The notes: generated from the letters alone by a model not told the origin. Shown: positions 26,396-35,333, counted from the first letter of the stretch. The stretch is 64,000 nt of DNA from Salsuginibacillus kocurii DSM 18087 (GCF_000377705.1 NZ_KB898625.1:361847-425846); one strand, 5' to 3'. A program made the numbers and translations.

Positions 26396-27058
26396 ATGGC
26401 AGGCTTTTTGAAAAAACTATTTGGAAAGGAACGTGATGAAGAAATGGCACAAGTAAAAGTGGCAGTAATTTATTATAGTTCTACCGGTACAAATTACGAA
26501 ATGGCGAAATGGGCAGAGGAAGGTGCCAAGCAGGCAGGTGCTGAAGTGAAACTGCTGCGCGTCCCGGAAACTGCGCCGGAAGAAGCGATTGAGCAGAATG
26601 AAGCGTGGAAAAAGCACCTTGAAGATACAAAAGGCGTAACAGAAGTGAATCTAGATGATCTTGAATGGGCAGATGCGTATATCTTCAGCGTACCGACCCG
26701 TTTTGGAAACGTGCCGGCCCAATTTAAGAACTTTGTGGATACCACAGGCGGCCTCTGGTTTGAAGGCAAGCTTATCAACAAAGTCGTAAGCGCGATGTCT
26801 TCTGCGATGAACTCCCACGGTGGCCAGGAAGCAACCATTAAAAACCTTTACACGACGATGATGCACTGGGGTGCAATCATCGCTCCTCCTGGATACAGTG
26901 ATCAGTCCGTATTTACTGCAGGAGGCAACCCTTACGGAACTAGCGTAACTGTTGACCAAGACGGTAACATGCAAGAAGACGTCAAGGATGCGGTGATGCA
27001 TCAGGCAAAACGTACCGCTACGGTTGCCCAATGGGTAAAAGCAGGGCAGGAAGGCTAA
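26396..27058 (+). CDS. wrbA: NAD(P)H:quinone oxidoreductase, WrbA type
   Basis: A 220-aa flavodoxin-fold protein. VAVIYYSSTGTNYEMAKWAE (FMN phosphate loop), FSVPTRFGNVPAQFKNFVD, SSAMNSHGGQEATIKNLY and GGNPYGTS are WrbA signatures. It reduces quinones by two electrons, avoiding semiquinones. ATG 26396 follows AAGGAG by 8 nt; ATG 26444 (MAQVKVAVIYYS) would remove a 16-residue basic extension that most relatives lack. Control by the neighbouring MarR protein is likely from the shared operator. Confidence 0.9.
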   Translation: MAGFLKKLFGKERDEEMAQVKVAVIYYSSTGTNYEMAKWAEEGAKQAGAEVKLLRVPETAPEEAIEQNEAWKKHLEDTKGVTEVNLDDLEWADAYIFSVPTRFGNVPAQFKNFVDTTGGLWFEGKLINKVVSAMSSAMNSHGGQEATIKNLYTTMMHWGAIIAPPGYSDQSVFTAGGNPYGTSVTVDQDGNMQEDVKDAVMHQAKRTATVAQWVKAGQEG

Positions 27059-27088
27059 ACAACTCTGTTCAGCCGCCGATAAAAATTG

Positions 27089-27125
27089 GAAAGCCAGCCG
27101 CGATCAGTGCGGCTGGCTTCTTTTA
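27089..27125 (+). terminator. Terminator after wrbA
   Basis: GAAAGCCAGCCGC and GCGGCTGGCTTC stem followed by TTTT. Confidence 0.85.
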
Positions 27126-27193
27126 GCGTTGCAAATGTTTCTGCAAGAAGAACTACTAGAGCCACGTTCTCCCTATTTTGACAGGCCTCGTTT

Positions 27194-27219
27194 AAGAATG
27201 TTTCACGTAAAACATTCTT
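27194..27219. promoter_or_regulatory. Candidate parS (ParB/Spo0J) site
   Basis: TGTTTCACGTAAAACA at 27199-27214 differs at one base from the bacterial parS TGTTTCACGTGAAACA. The palindrome extends outward with AAGAA and TTCTT. It lies in a gap between wrbA and a hypothetical gene. parS sites cluster around oriC, and the rRNA operon at the right edge fits an origin-proximal location. Confidence 0.75.
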
Positions 27220-27360
27220 CTCCAACCCTCGTCACAAGGGCTAATAGGCGGGAAAAATGCAAGATTTCCTGATTTGTCATTTTTGCCTGTGCTGCGCCCG
27301 TTTCTTTTTTTGTATAGGTATGATAGGTTGTAGATTGGTAGTAGGTGTAAAGGAGAGTGG

Positions 27361-28032
27361 GAGATGGAGCAACTGTGGAAATGGATGCGCTTCTTGTTCG
27401 GATCGCCCACGAGTCAGCGCCGTTTTCATATGATGATGTATAAGGCTGCGGTGACGCTTTACGTTTCGGCCTTGCTTGTGCTGAGTGGACAAGCTGTATT
27501 TGCAGATGGGGGATGGGCTTCGGTCGTCGTTTTTGCGGTATTATTTCCGATTATCTTCCGGATTGTAAATGGTGCCAATCGCCGCATGCTTTATGGAGAA
27601 GACGGCAGGCCGGCGTCGGGGCTTAGACTAAGTGTTTTTATGGGTCTTCCGGTTGTCGTTATTTTTGCGCTTGTGGTTTTATTTGATGGCGGTGGAACTG
27701 AAGGCGTAACCATAGAGGTTGGCGCAGAGTCGATTGATGCGGAGTTAGCTGCACTGCACGGACCGCAGTTGATTCATGCGATTGAAGTGAGTGAAGATGC
27801 AGCTGGGACTCTCACGTATGAAGCAGCGGTAGAAGAGGGTACGATTGTGCTATTTACAGAGCAGGAGGAAGAGGCTCATGGCGTTGTCGAGCTCTCTGGA
27901 GAGGAAACAGGCGAATTAACGCTTCCAGCTGGAGAGCATGAAGTCTACGTTTCTTCTGAAAAAGCAGAAGGAGTTGCTTTAACGATTGCGATCCCTGATG
28001 GGGTAGATGTGATCGAAGAAGACAGTGACTAA
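27361..28032 (+). CDS. Membrane protein of unknown function with acidic C-terminal domain
   Basis: ATG at 27364 (222 aa) follows AAAGGAGAGTGGGAG. Three hydrophobic segments (AAVTLYVSALLVLSG, SVVVFAVLFPIIFRI, VFMGLPVVVIFALVVLF) are followed by a ~110-residue acidic, beta-rich domain (PQLIHAIEVSEDAAG, TIVLFTEQEEEAHG, GEHEVYVSSEKAEG) that should face outside. No family recognised. It is 119 bp before htpX in the same direction and could be co-transcribed. Confidence 0.6.
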   Translation, partial: EMEQLWKWMRFLFGSPTSQRRFHMMMYKAAVTLYVSALLVLSGQAVFADGGWASVVVFAVLFPIIFRIVNGANRRMLYGEDGRPASGLRLSVFMGLPVVVIFALVVLFDGGGTEGVTIEVGAESIDAELAALHGPQLIHAIEVSEDAAGTLTYEAAVEEGTIVLFTEQEEEAHGVVELSGEETGELTLPAGEHEVYVSSEKAEGVALTIAIPDGVDVIEEDSD

Positions 28033-28151
28033 AACGTTGTACGTGATAAAGAAGCCAACGATGGGATCGCACAAGGTGGGCAAAGGAAGAGAAGATGGTC
28101 TGCCTGGCCTTTTTATGATAAAGTAGATTTTGTAGTTAAGGGGGTTTAGGG

Positions 28152-29048
28152 ATGGGTAAACGTATTTTGTTGTTTGTACTAACAAATATATTGGTGTTAA
28201 CGACGGTAGTGATTGTTTGGTCGTTGATTACGACATTTACAAACATTGATGCTTCGTACGTGGATGCCGGCGGCGGAATTGATGTGATTTCGCTTGGTGT
28301 GTTCAGTTTGGTGCTCGGGTTTGCGGGGGCTTTTATCTCGCTGGCGATGTCACGGTTTATTGCGAAGCAGGCGATGAAGGTGAAGGTGCTTGACCCGGAA
28401 GCGTCACTTAGCCCGACCGAGAGAAAAGTGGTTGAGAAGGTGCACCGGATGTCTCGCAATGCAGGGCTGGTTCATATGCCGGAGGTCGGTATTTATCAAA
28501 ATAAAGAAGTGAACGCTTTTGCAACAGGCCCGACGAAGAAGCGCTCGCTTGTGGCGGTATCGACTGGCCTCTTGGAGACGATGGATGATGATGCTGTAGA
28601 AGGCGTAATCGCCCATGAAGTAGCACACGTTACAAATGGCGATATGGTAACGATGACGTTACTGCAGGGAATTATTAATACGTTTGTGGTCTTCTTGTCG
28701 CGTGTGGCTGCGGTGATTGTTTCACGTTTTGTGCGTAGTGAAATGCAGGGCATTGTCCGTTTTATTGCGATTATTATCTTTCAGATTCTCTTTTCCATTC
28801 TCGGAAGCATTGTCGTTATGGCATTCTCGCGCTACCGCGAGTTCCATGCTGACAAGGGTGGTGCAGATTTAGCCGGGAAAGATAAAATGGCGCATGCGCT
28901 TCGTTCCTTGAAGAATTATGTGGGACGCGTGGATGAAAGCCAGGACTCTATGCAAACAATGAAAATCAACGGCAAAGGCAAAGTGCAAAAGCTGTTTTCT
29001 TCGCACCCGGATTTGGATGAGCGTATCCGCCGCCTGGAAGCGAAGTAA
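28152..29048 (+). CDS. htpX: Membrane-bound zinc metalloprotease HtpX
   Basis: A 298-aa M48 protease. Two N-terminal membrane helices, the catalytic HEVAH at 155-159, two further helices ([31 protein letters not shown]) and the third zinc ligand in [15 protein letters not shown]. It ends with [14 protein letters not shown], the family's tail. HtpX degrades misfolded membrane proteins under envelope stress. RBS AAGGGGGTT. Confidence 0.95.
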   Translation: MGKRILLFVLTNILVLTTVVIVWSLITTFTNIDASYVDAGGGIDVISLGVFSLVLGFAGAFISLAMSRFIAKQAMKVKVLDPEASLSPTERKVVEKVHRMSRNAGLVHMPEVGIYQNKEVNAFATGPTKKRSLVAVSTGLLETMDDDAVEGVIAHEVAHVTNGDMVTMTLLQGIINTFVVFLSRVAAVIVSRFVRSEMQGIVRFIAIIIFQILFSILGSIVVMAFSRYREFHADKGGADLAGKDKMAHALRSLKNYVGRVDESQDSMQTMKINGKGKVQKLFSSHPDLDERIRRLEAK

Positions 29049-29068
29049 TCATAAACGCAGAAGAAAGA

Positions 29069-29099
29069 GATCCGCCTATTGTGGGTGGGTCTTTTTTTG
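29069..29099 (+). terminator. Terminator after htpX
   Basis: GATCCGCC and GGTGGGTC stem followed by seven T. Confidence 0.8.
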
Positions 29100-29173
29100 T
29101 CGCTGAAGGTCAGGGCGCGGTCTATCTTAATTGCGTGGATCGTTATTATGAAGAATGATTGGTGCGTTGAAAG

Positions 29174-29192
29174 GAAGATTCGAAGAAAGGTT
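29174..29192 (-). repeat. Dispersed TTTCTTC motif copy, reverse
   Basis: GAAGATTCGAAGAAAGGTT followed by TATAC, nearly identical to the copy at 24075. Confidence 0.65.
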
Positions 29193-29337
29193 TATACATC
29201 TTTTTGGTGCATGTTATTTTATCAGGGTAGACGCATTAAAAGCGTTTAAAAGTGGCTTCACTTCTTTATCCGTTTAACGTTGCAAAGGAATGTCAGAAAA
29301 GATAGAATAGTTAAAGTCTATGAAAGGGGAGAGACAA

Positions 29338-30309
29338 ATGAATATTCTGCAGACAATCGGGCAAACAATGAGCAAGTATTTTGCCCTGATTGTGATTATC
29401 GTATCTGTGATTGCGTTTCTAGCACCGGACGCATTTATATGGATTGCTCCTTATATCACATTATTACTAGGGATAATTATGTTTGGTATGGGGCTTACGA
29501 TGAAATTATCTGATTTTACAATTGTTATGAAAAAACCGGTGCCGGTTATTATCGGACTGGCAGCGCAATTTATTATTATGCCTGCGGCGGCATTTTTGAT
29601 TGCGGTGGCCATGAATTTACCGCCTGAATTGGCGGCGGGACTCGTACTTGTCGGAGCTTGTCCAGGGGGAACGGCTTCGAATGTCATGGTTTACTTGTCA
29701 CGTGGTGATGTCCCGGTCTCGGTAGCCATGACCAGTGTATCAACCATTTGTGCTCCGATTTTAACACCGGTCGCATTTTTACTGTTGGCAGGTCAGTGGC
29801 TGCCAATTGGGGTCGGTGATATGGTGCTGTCGATCGTGCAAGTGATTATCATACCTATTGCGCTGGGGATCCTGGTACGCAGCTTTGCGCCTGTTGCGGT
29901 AGAAAAAAGTACCAACGCCTTGCCACTCGTGTCCGTGGTAGCAATTATGGCGATTGTAGCGGCGGTGGTCGGCCAAAATCAGGAGAACTTGGTGACAAGC
30001 GGAATAGCTGTATTTACAGCTGTTATTTTACACAATTCCTTTGGTCTGCTGCTCGGCTATGTTACCGCGAAACTATGCGGGTTAGATGAAACAAAGCGGC
30101 GTGCCATATCCATTGAAGTCGGGATGCAAAATTCAGGTCTTGGGGCGAGCCTGGCGACTGCTCATTTCACTCCTCTTGCAGCCTTGCCGAGCGCCATCTT
30201 TTCCGTATGGCACAACATTTCCGGACCGGTGCTTGTATCACTTTGGAATCGTTCAAAAAATGAGCATCCTCCTGATGAAACCGAGCAAACGAAGTCTTAT
30301 ACTTCGTAG
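29338..30309 (+). CDS. Bile acid:sodium symporter (BASS) family transporter
   Basis: A 323-aa protein with about ten membrane segments. FGMGLTMKLSDFTIVMKKP, ACPGGTASNVMVYLSRGDV, SVSTICAPILTPVAFLLL and EVGMQNSGLGASLATAHF are BASS signatures with the sodium-site residues. ATG 29338 follows AAAGGGGAG; an ATG at 29320 overlaps that site. Bacterial members move bile acids, pantoate, pyruvate or other organic acids with sodium; the substrate here is unknown. Confidence 0.9.
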   Translation: MNILQTIGQTMSKYFALIVIIVSVIAFLAPDAFIWIAPYITLLLGIIMFGMGLTMKLSDFTIVMKKPVPVIIGLAAQFIIMPAAAFLIAVAMNLPPELAAGLVLVGACPGGTASNVMVYLSRGDVPVSVAMTSVSTICAPILTPVAFLLLAGQWLPIGVGDMVLSIVQVIIIPIALGILVRSFAPVAVEKSTNALPLVSVVAIMAIVAAVVGQNQENLVTSGIAVFTAVILHNSFGLLLGYVTAKLCGLDETKRRAISIEVGMQNSGLGASLATAHFTPLAALPSAIFSVWHNISGPVLVSLWNRSKNEHPPDETEQTKSYTS

Positions 30310-30330
30310 CCTGAGGAGGACGAGTTGTTA

Positions 30331-30359
30331 AAAGCCCGCGAACAGCGGGCTATTTTTTT
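30331..30359 (+). terminator. Terminator after the BASS transporter
   Basis: AGCCCGC and GCGGGCT stem with loop GAACA, followed by ATTTTTTT. Confidence 0.85.
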
Positions 30360-30603
30360 ACCGCAAATAGGTATCTGTAATCTAAAAAAATAACGTGGCT
30401 ATAAGTCGTAATAAGTTTAGATCTTGACTCTGAATTATAATGTAGGAGGGGAGGTAAAGTTGATATTTCTGAAAAATCAACTTTTCATACTGAAGATGAA
30501 GAAGAAATAGAAGATTTCATTATTTTAAAGTACTCAGAGGAGGTTTTTTACCTTCTCTTGTATTGATAACATGGTGAAGAGATTTGTTTTGGGGTGATTT
30601 TCC
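30360..30603 (+). other. Intergenic region with a start-less coding remnant
   Basis: A frame from ~30456 to a TGA at ~30568 reads KVDISEKSTFHTEDEEEIED then FIILKYSEEVFY, protein-like and acidic, but has no start codon although GGAGGGGAGG lies just before. It may be a decayed small gene related to the next one. Confidence 0.3.
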
Positions 30604-31089
30604 ATTAAAAGTGTTATTTTTTTATTTTTAATATTGTCTTTAATCGCTTGTACTACAGATGAAGTGAGTATAAATGATCAATTAACGATGGAGCATGGTG
30701 GTCATAGCTATGAAGTTGAAGTCCAAAGTATAACGGATATAACGGAGGAACAAAGAAGTTTTGATGTTCAAGAAGGGTATCGTATGGTTAATATTGTGGT
30801 AGATGTTGAAAATACGGGATCTGAGATTATGTTTATCGACATAGATTTTTATGATGATATATCTTTAGACCATCCTGACACCAACAATAATATAAGTGAT
30901 CCATATGTTATTGATGAGGAAGAAGATATTACTCCTAATGTAGTAGAAATTAGAGATGAAGAGCTTGCACCCAATGAACAAACGACAATAGAATTTCCAT
31001 TAGTTATTAGGGAGGAAATGGAATCTTATCATTTTAACTTTCATGGTGAACTATTGAGATTTTCGAAGGAAGATATTGATACAACGTGA
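30604..31089 (+). CDS. DUF4352-like lipoprotein with ATT start
   Basis: The mature part reads HGGHSYEVEVQSITDI, YRMVNIVVDVENTGSEIMF and APNEQTTIEFPLVI, an Ig-like DUF4352-type exposed domain. The complete lipoprotein signal (KSVIFLFLILSLIAC with lipobox LIAC) is in frame only if translation starts at ATT 30604, 7 nt after GGGGTG. Starting at the in-frame TTG 30634 would remove most of the hydrophobic segment. Either a rare ATT start is used or a former ATG has mutated and the gene is silenced. 161 aa from ATT. Confidence 0.6.
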   Translation: MKSVIFLFLILSLIACTTDEVSINDQLTMEHGGHSYEVEVQSITDITEEQRSFDVQEGYRMVNIVVDVENTGSEIMFIDIDFYDDISLDHPDTNNNISDPYVIDEEEDITPNVVEIRDEELAPNEQTTIEFPLVIREEMESYHFNFHGELLRFSKEDIDTT

Positions 31090-31425
31090 ATGAATTCATG
31101 TTAACTTCTGAAAGGATGCTAATGCGCATTATGCATAGATAGAAAGTGGAGCATGCAAAGCTTACAACGTAATGGGTTCTGTTAAGTTTAATTGGTTATC
31201 TCGTTTAAAAGAGGTTTTGCAAACGATTTAGAGCAAGGACCATAGAAATCGGCTAATTCAGTGTTTTTAATATATTGCCGCTGTCCACCAGGACATGCAA
31301 GATAACCATATAAGCTAAAATGGGCCAGTAATAGATAGGGGTATGGAAGGGAAGCTCGAATAATAGCAAGCAAAGAGAAGCGATTTCTGGTACGCTTAAA
31401 CCATACTAGAAGAGGAGGACAACGA
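31090..31425. other. Intergenic region upstream of ywbE
   Basis: No gene seen. A 129-codon minus-strand frame across ywbE is a shadow. Confidence 0.5.
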
Positions 31426-31626
31426 ATGAGCCAGTCAGACGGTACTAAGCGAGCGCAGGTGAGCCGCGGCCAGGAAGTAGATATTGTATTAAAAAAAGAC
31501 CAGCGCAGTGGAAAATTGACGCGTGGGGTAGTGAAAGATTTATTAACGAACGCACCGACCCATCCCCATGGCATCAAAGTACGTTTAGAGGATGGGCAAG
31601 TAGGGCGCGTGAAAAGAATTTATTAA
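31426..31626 (+). CDS. ywbE: YwbE family small protein
   Basis: A 66-aa basic protein. RAQVSRGQEVDIVLKKDQRS, GKLTRGVVKDLLTNAPTHPH and GIKVRLEDGQVGRVKRI match the conserved YwbE family, a small SH3/KOW-like fold of unknown role in Bacillales. Start follows AGAGGAGG. Single gene. Confidence 0.9.
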   Translation: MSQSDGTKRAQVSRGQEVDIVLKKDQRSGKLTRGVVKDLLTNAPTHPHGIKVRLEDGQVGRVKRIY

Positions 31627-31658
31627 GTGTTAGTAATGAAAAAAAGTAAGGAAAGAAG

Positions 31659-32879
31659 TTATGCATCAAGTTTGTTTTCTTCGTTCGAAGAAACGTTCAT
31701 AGATTCAAAACTTCTAAATCGAACCATCGCAATAATGCCAAGCAACGGTCCAATGGCGAGCAGGGAAAAAGTAAAATGCCAGTCAATGAGTTGAGATGCG
31801 AACGGAATAAATTGAATTGAGCCGATCGTAATTAAAAAGCCGACACACATTTGAAAGGTCAGAGCCGTACCAACGTAAGAAGCTTCCGCAAATTCGGAGA
31901 CGGCAGCTGAAAATTGCGCCGAATCCGCGATTACAAATACGCCCCAAAAGACTGCGAGCAAAGTGGTGAGCCAGATTGGCTGGCCAAAGGAGAACCCGAT
32001 AAGCACAGCACAAAGGCCGCTGCCAGCCATAGCTACAATGGTAGCCCGCGCGCGTCCGTATTTTTCCGCAAACAACCCACCAGCAATCGAACCAATCACG
32101 CCCGCAACTCCGATAGCTACAAATCCGACAAAAACCCCAAGCAGGGGAGAACTATCTGGGTTGTGAGCGAGAAAGCTGGTGCTTAAAAACAAAGGCAGCC
32201 ACGTCCACATCGCATACAATTCCCACATATGGCCGAAATAGCCATAGTTGGCGAGCATCACCGGGCGATTGCGAAAAACGAGCGCAAGACGTTTAAAGGA
32301 AAAAGGTTCATTTCCGGCCGCGGCAGCAGCTGGGTCTTTTACCATGAACCACATCATGGCTGCTGCCAGGAAGGCAAGTATGGAACTAATTAGAATAACG
32401 ACTTCCCAGCTCACACCTGCAACTAGGGCATTTATTAAATGCGGAAAAGCTGACCCGAGAGTGAGCGCCCCAATGACAATACCAATTGCCAGTCCTCGCT
32501 TTTGCGGAAACCATTGTGCGACGAGCTTGACTGAAGTGGGATAAACACCGGCAAGCGTAATGCCCGTCAACACCCGCAACGCAAGCGCTATGTAAGGTGA
32601 TTCAGTAACAAGCAGGCCTAAATTAATGAGAGCACCACTAAATGCACACCACGAAAAGATGATACGAACATTTAGCCGGTCACTCAAGCCATAATAAGCG
32701 CTAATAAAGGTGCCAACCACAAAACCGATAGGAACGGCTGAAGATAACAAGCCTTCAAAAGCCGGGCTGAGCCCCCATATTTCTGCTAGATCGGGTGCGA
32801 CTGCGGTAGCGCTAAACCAAAGACTGAGAGCAAAAAACACAGAGACGGATATCCAAGCAAGCACCGACCAAGCATGCAT
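31659..32879 (-). CDS. MFS transporter
   Basis: A 406-aa protein with 12 predicted membrane segments. WFSATAVAPDLAEIWGLS, GLSDRLNVRIIFSWCAFSG, YPTSVKLVAQWFPQKRGLAIG and GLFAEKYGRARATIVAMAGS are MFS motifs of the CynX/NimT-like or nitrate/sugar-phosphate type groups. ATG 32879 follows GGGAGG. The substrate is unknown. The 3' coding end contains a half copy of the dispersed motif (31687-31697). Confidence 0.8.
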   Translation of the reverse strand: MHAWSVLAWISVSVFFALSLWFSATAVAPDLAEIWGLSPAFEGLLSSAVPIGFVVGTFISAYYGLSDRLNVRIIFSWCAFSGALINLGLLVTESPYIALALRVLTGITLAGVYPTSVKLVAQWFPQKRGLAIGIVIGALTLGSAFPHLINALVAGVSWEVVILISSILAFLAAAMMWFMVKDPAAAAAGNEPFSFKRLALVFRNRPVMLANYGYFGHMWELYAMWTWLPLFLSTSFLAHNPDSSPLLGVFVGFVAIGVAGVIGSIAGGLFAEKYGRARATIVAMAGSGLCAVLIGFSFGQPIWLTTLLAVFWGVFVIADSAQFSAAVSEFAEASYVGTALTFQMCVGFLITIGSIQFIPFASQLIDWHFTFSLLAIGPLLGIIAMVRFRSFESMNVSSNEENKLDA

Positions 32880-33120
32880 GCAGCTTCCTCCCTTCATTCC
32901 AAATGATCGAATCGTTTCAATAAATAAAAAGATTACTTGTGCAGAACTTAATATGTAACTGATGAATAAAAGCTAGAAGGTGCTAGAGGGAAAGTTTTCC
33001 TTATGGGCCCGCCAGCGTTTGAAATATATAGGAAATAAAAAGATGTGTAGGACGAGTGTATCATAGTTTTGGAGAGGAACGAGAGGAAATGAAGCCTACG
33101 TTTGTCAGTCATTGGTATAA
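32880..33120. other. Intergenic region
   Basis: No gene seen between the MFS start and the structured-RNA candidate. Confidence 0.5.
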
Positions 33121-33370
33121 CGGGAGCTACTCAAGTACACTGTGCGACCGAGCACCAAAAAACCCTGTCCACCGTGGACAGGGTCAGAGCGGGGGTGATG
33201 AGCACGGAAACTCATCAAGGCAGGGGCCAGTGCCTTTTTACCGTAGGAGGCCCGCCGTCTTTGTATGTTGGCGACGGATGTGCCAACACGCGCCGGCTGC
33301 AAGGGGAGACCCTTTGTATGTGCGCATGAGGCTAGTGCCTCCTTGTCTACTAGTTTCCCATATTTTTTTA
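33121..33370 (+). ncRNA. Candidate structured RNA, about 240 nt
   Basis: A GC-rich block in AT-rich surroundings packed with complementary arms. Closing pairs GGGA (33122) with TCCC (33356) and CTA/TAG. Hairpins: CCCTGTCC/GGACAGGG (33163-33183), GATGAG/CTCATC (33197-33216), GGCA/TGCC (33220-33234), long-range GGAGGC/GCCTCC (33246-33342), GTTGGC/GCCAAC (33267-33287) and CAAGGG-GAGA-CCCTTTG with a GNRA loop (~33300). It ends at ATATTTTTTTAAC. Overlapping reading frames are not convincing. I could not match it to tmRNA, RNase P, SRP, 6S or a riboswitch I know. Confidence 0.6.
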
Positions 33371-33536
33371 ACTCAAAACTTTTAAATTACATAAAATTAA
33401 AAGCAATAAAATAAAAACAGCTGAATCACTTGATCGTTAGGAAGAGCGTGCTGGTCAAAGTAGAAGAAGGTAAGAATAAGAAAAGGTGTTGTTTAAGAGA
33501 GAGTTTAATAGGTTTGACAGAGCCGATAAAAAAAGT
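33371..33536. other. Intergenic region between two RNA candidates
   Basis: AT-rich, no gene seen; holds the start of the promoter at 33537. Confidence 0.5.
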
Positions 33537-33565
33537 TTGACAGGACTGATGGTTCCGTGTATAGT
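33537..33565 (+). promoter_or_regulatory. Strong SigA promoter of the second RNA
   Basis: TTGACA (33537-33542), 17 bp, TATAGT (33560-33565). Transcription would start near 33572. No protein-coding frame follows before the terminator at 33891. Confidence 0.8.
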
Positions 33566-33571
33566 ATATGT

Positions 33572-33923
33572 ATTGCTTTTTCGAACGAACATCACTGAAT
33601 GTTTAGTGTCTATTTTAAACCTCAAACGCTAAACTCACCCTGTGTGGCGCTTTTAATAAGCTTTTGCTGGTTGTGTAAGCTAGTTAAACTAAAGTTAAGA
33701 TAAACGTATTATTTGAAAGTGCCCGCCTTATCTGCACTGGCGCGACCTTGGAGTCGTAAGAACGGAAGAGAGGCAGGGCTTTCGTTAGTTAAGGAACGAG
33801 AAATTGGGTCTACCGCGGCAATTGGTGATGACCCGTCCGAAGCAATCAACCGAGGGCAGCACCGGTAGCTGGCCTTTCCATACTTAATGTGAGACTTTCC
33901 TGGAATGGAAAGTCTCTTTTTTA
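33572..33923 (+). ncRNA. Candidate stand-alone RNA, about 350 nt, promoter to terminator
   Basis: Bounded by a near-consensus promoter and a strong terminator, with no credible ORF inside. The 3' half is GC-rich and foldable: GCCCGCCT/AGGCAGGGC (33722-33780) encloses CGAC/GTCG; CGTT/AACG near 33783-33797; CTACCG/CGGTAG (~33810-33868) encloses a GGGT/ACCC-containing domain (GGGTCTACCGCGG). It superficially recalls a T-box antiterminator but lacks the UGGN bulge and has no downstream gene before the terminator. Family unknown. Confidence 0.6.
33891..33923 (+). terminator. Terminator of the 350-nt RNA
   Basis: GAGACTTTCC and GGAAAGTCTC stem with a 6-nt loop followed by seven T. Confidence 0.9.
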
Positions 33924-34101
33924 TTGGTACGATAAAACTCGCAGGTGGTAAGACTCCGTGTTTTTGGTAAGAGAATGACAGAGTGGAATAGGCAGTCCTG
34001 CTTTAGCTAAAATCTCATCCAGCCTTGATTTAACTAGATAAAGGTACTGTTACTTGAGTTCAGTAATAAATGAGAAAGTGAGCTGGTTGAAAAAAAGGTG
34101 A

Positions 34102-34237
34102 TTGACGCTGTTGAGTTTCTGTCGTAAGATAATTATTGAAAATGATTCTCATTATCAAATGAATAATTGTATGCATGCATATATCACCCTCCTGTGGAGA
34201 GGGCTTTCTTTTCACCAATAACTGATAATGATTATCA
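34102..34237 (+). promoter_or_regulatory. Iron-regulated promoter with two Fur boxes
   Basis: TTGACG (34102-34107), 17 bp, TAAGAT (34125-34130). Just downstream TTGAAAATGATTCTCATTAT (34136 on) and further TGATAATGATTATCA (34223-34237) match the 19-bp Fur consensus, the second almost perfectly. Confidence 0.88.
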
Positions 34238-34274
34238 ATATCTTTTATTTTACAATAGTTCAGGAGGGCATAAA

Positions 34275-35285
34275 ATGAAAAAGTTTCAATTAACGATTTG
34301 TGCGGCAAGTGTGTTGGTATTAGCAGCTTGTGGTGCAGACGAGCAAGAAGAAGCGAGTACAGCTGAAGGAGAAGAAGGAATGGCTGATGAGGCGAGCGCT
34401 GATGAGAATACAGATGAAGATACGGCGGAGGGAACGCGCACGATTGAACATGCGATGGGTGAAGCCGAAGTTCCTGAAGAGCCGGAACGTATTGTTGCGT
34501 TAACGGGTGACGCACTGGAAGCTTTGCTCTCGGTAGGAATTACGCCGGTTGGTGCGACTGAAGCGATGGGTGAAGATGAATGGTATCCGCATTTGGAAGA
34601 CCAAATGGAAGGTGTAACCAATGTGGGGGAAATGGGAGAGCCTGATTTAGAAGCCATCCAAGCGCTGGAACCAGACTTGATTTTAGGGAACCAAAATCGT
34701 CAAGAAGAGTCGTATGAAGTACTTAATGAAATTGCCCCTACCGTTTTTACAGAAACATATTTTGGCACGTGGAAAGAAGACTTTGAACTATATACAGAAG
34801 CGGCGAATGAAGCAGAAGCTGGAGAAGAAGTAATGGCAGAGTGGGAAGAACGTGCGTTCGACCTTTCCGATACGTTAGCTGCTGAAGAGAAGCTCGACCA
34901 GGAAGTAGGAGTTGTCCGCTTCACTGCAGGTCAGGGACGCTATTTTTACAATGATAGTTATGCCGTCAGTATTTTGCAGGAGCTAGGGTTTGAGCGGCCG
35001 GAATTGCATGACGAGGATGAAGGCTTTGTGGAAAACATAACACAAGAACGCATTCCAGAGATGGATGCAGATCTTCTCTTCTACTTTGTATTAGATGATG
35101 GAGACGGCGAAGGCTATGAGTTTGCTGATGAGTGGATGGAGACTGATCTGTTTCAACGCTTAGAAGCTTATCAAGAGGACCAAGTACACGAAGTAAATCA
35201 AGACTATTGGAACATGACGTACGGCATTCTGTCCGCAGATTATGTACTTGAAGATGTGGAAGAACTCGTATTGAACGAAGACTAG
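34275..35285 (+). CDS. Iron-siderophore ABC transporter, substrate-binding lipoprotein
   Basis: A 336-aa protein: signal peptide ending VLVLAAC (lipobox), an acidic Glu/Asp linker of ~45 residues, then a class III periplasmic-binding fold (PERIVALTGDALEALLSVGI, DLEAIQALEPDLILGNQ, GVVRFTAGQGRYFYNDSYAV). The pattern fits ferric siderophore binders of the YfiY/FecB type. ATG 34275 follows CAGGAGGG. Behind two Fur boxes and before two FecCD permeases and an ATPase, so it captures a ferric siderophore outside the membrane. Confidence 0.9.
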   Translation: MKKFQLTICAASVLVLAACGADEQEEASTAEGEEGMADEASADENTDEDTAEGTRTIEHAMGEAEVPEEPERIVALTGDALEALLSVGITPVGATEAMGEDEWYPHLEDQMEGVTNVGEMGEPDLEAIQALEPDLILGNQNRQEESYEVLNEIAPTVFTETYFGTWKEDFELYTEAANEAEAGEEVMAEWEERAFDLSDTLAAEEKLDQEVGVVRFTAGQGRYFYNDSYAVSILQELGFERPELHDEDEGFVENITQERIPEMDADLLFYFVLDDGDGEGYEFADEWMETDLFQRLEAYQEDQVHEVNQDYWNMTYGILSADYVLEDVEELVLNED

Positions 35286-35333
35286 TCCCCGTGATCGAGG
35301 CAGAGCAGCGGCAGTGAAAAGGAGTTCATCGAA

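Noticed and set aside
33780..33850. T-box riboswitch
   Set aside because: GGGTCTACCGCGG looks like the antiterminator, but the UGGN bulge is missing and no aminoacyl-tRNA or amino-acid gene follows.
33121..33923. tmRNA, RNase P RNA, SRP RNA or 6S RNA
   Set aside because: None of their conserved core words (such as GAGGAAAGTCC or the tmRNA acceptor end) is present.
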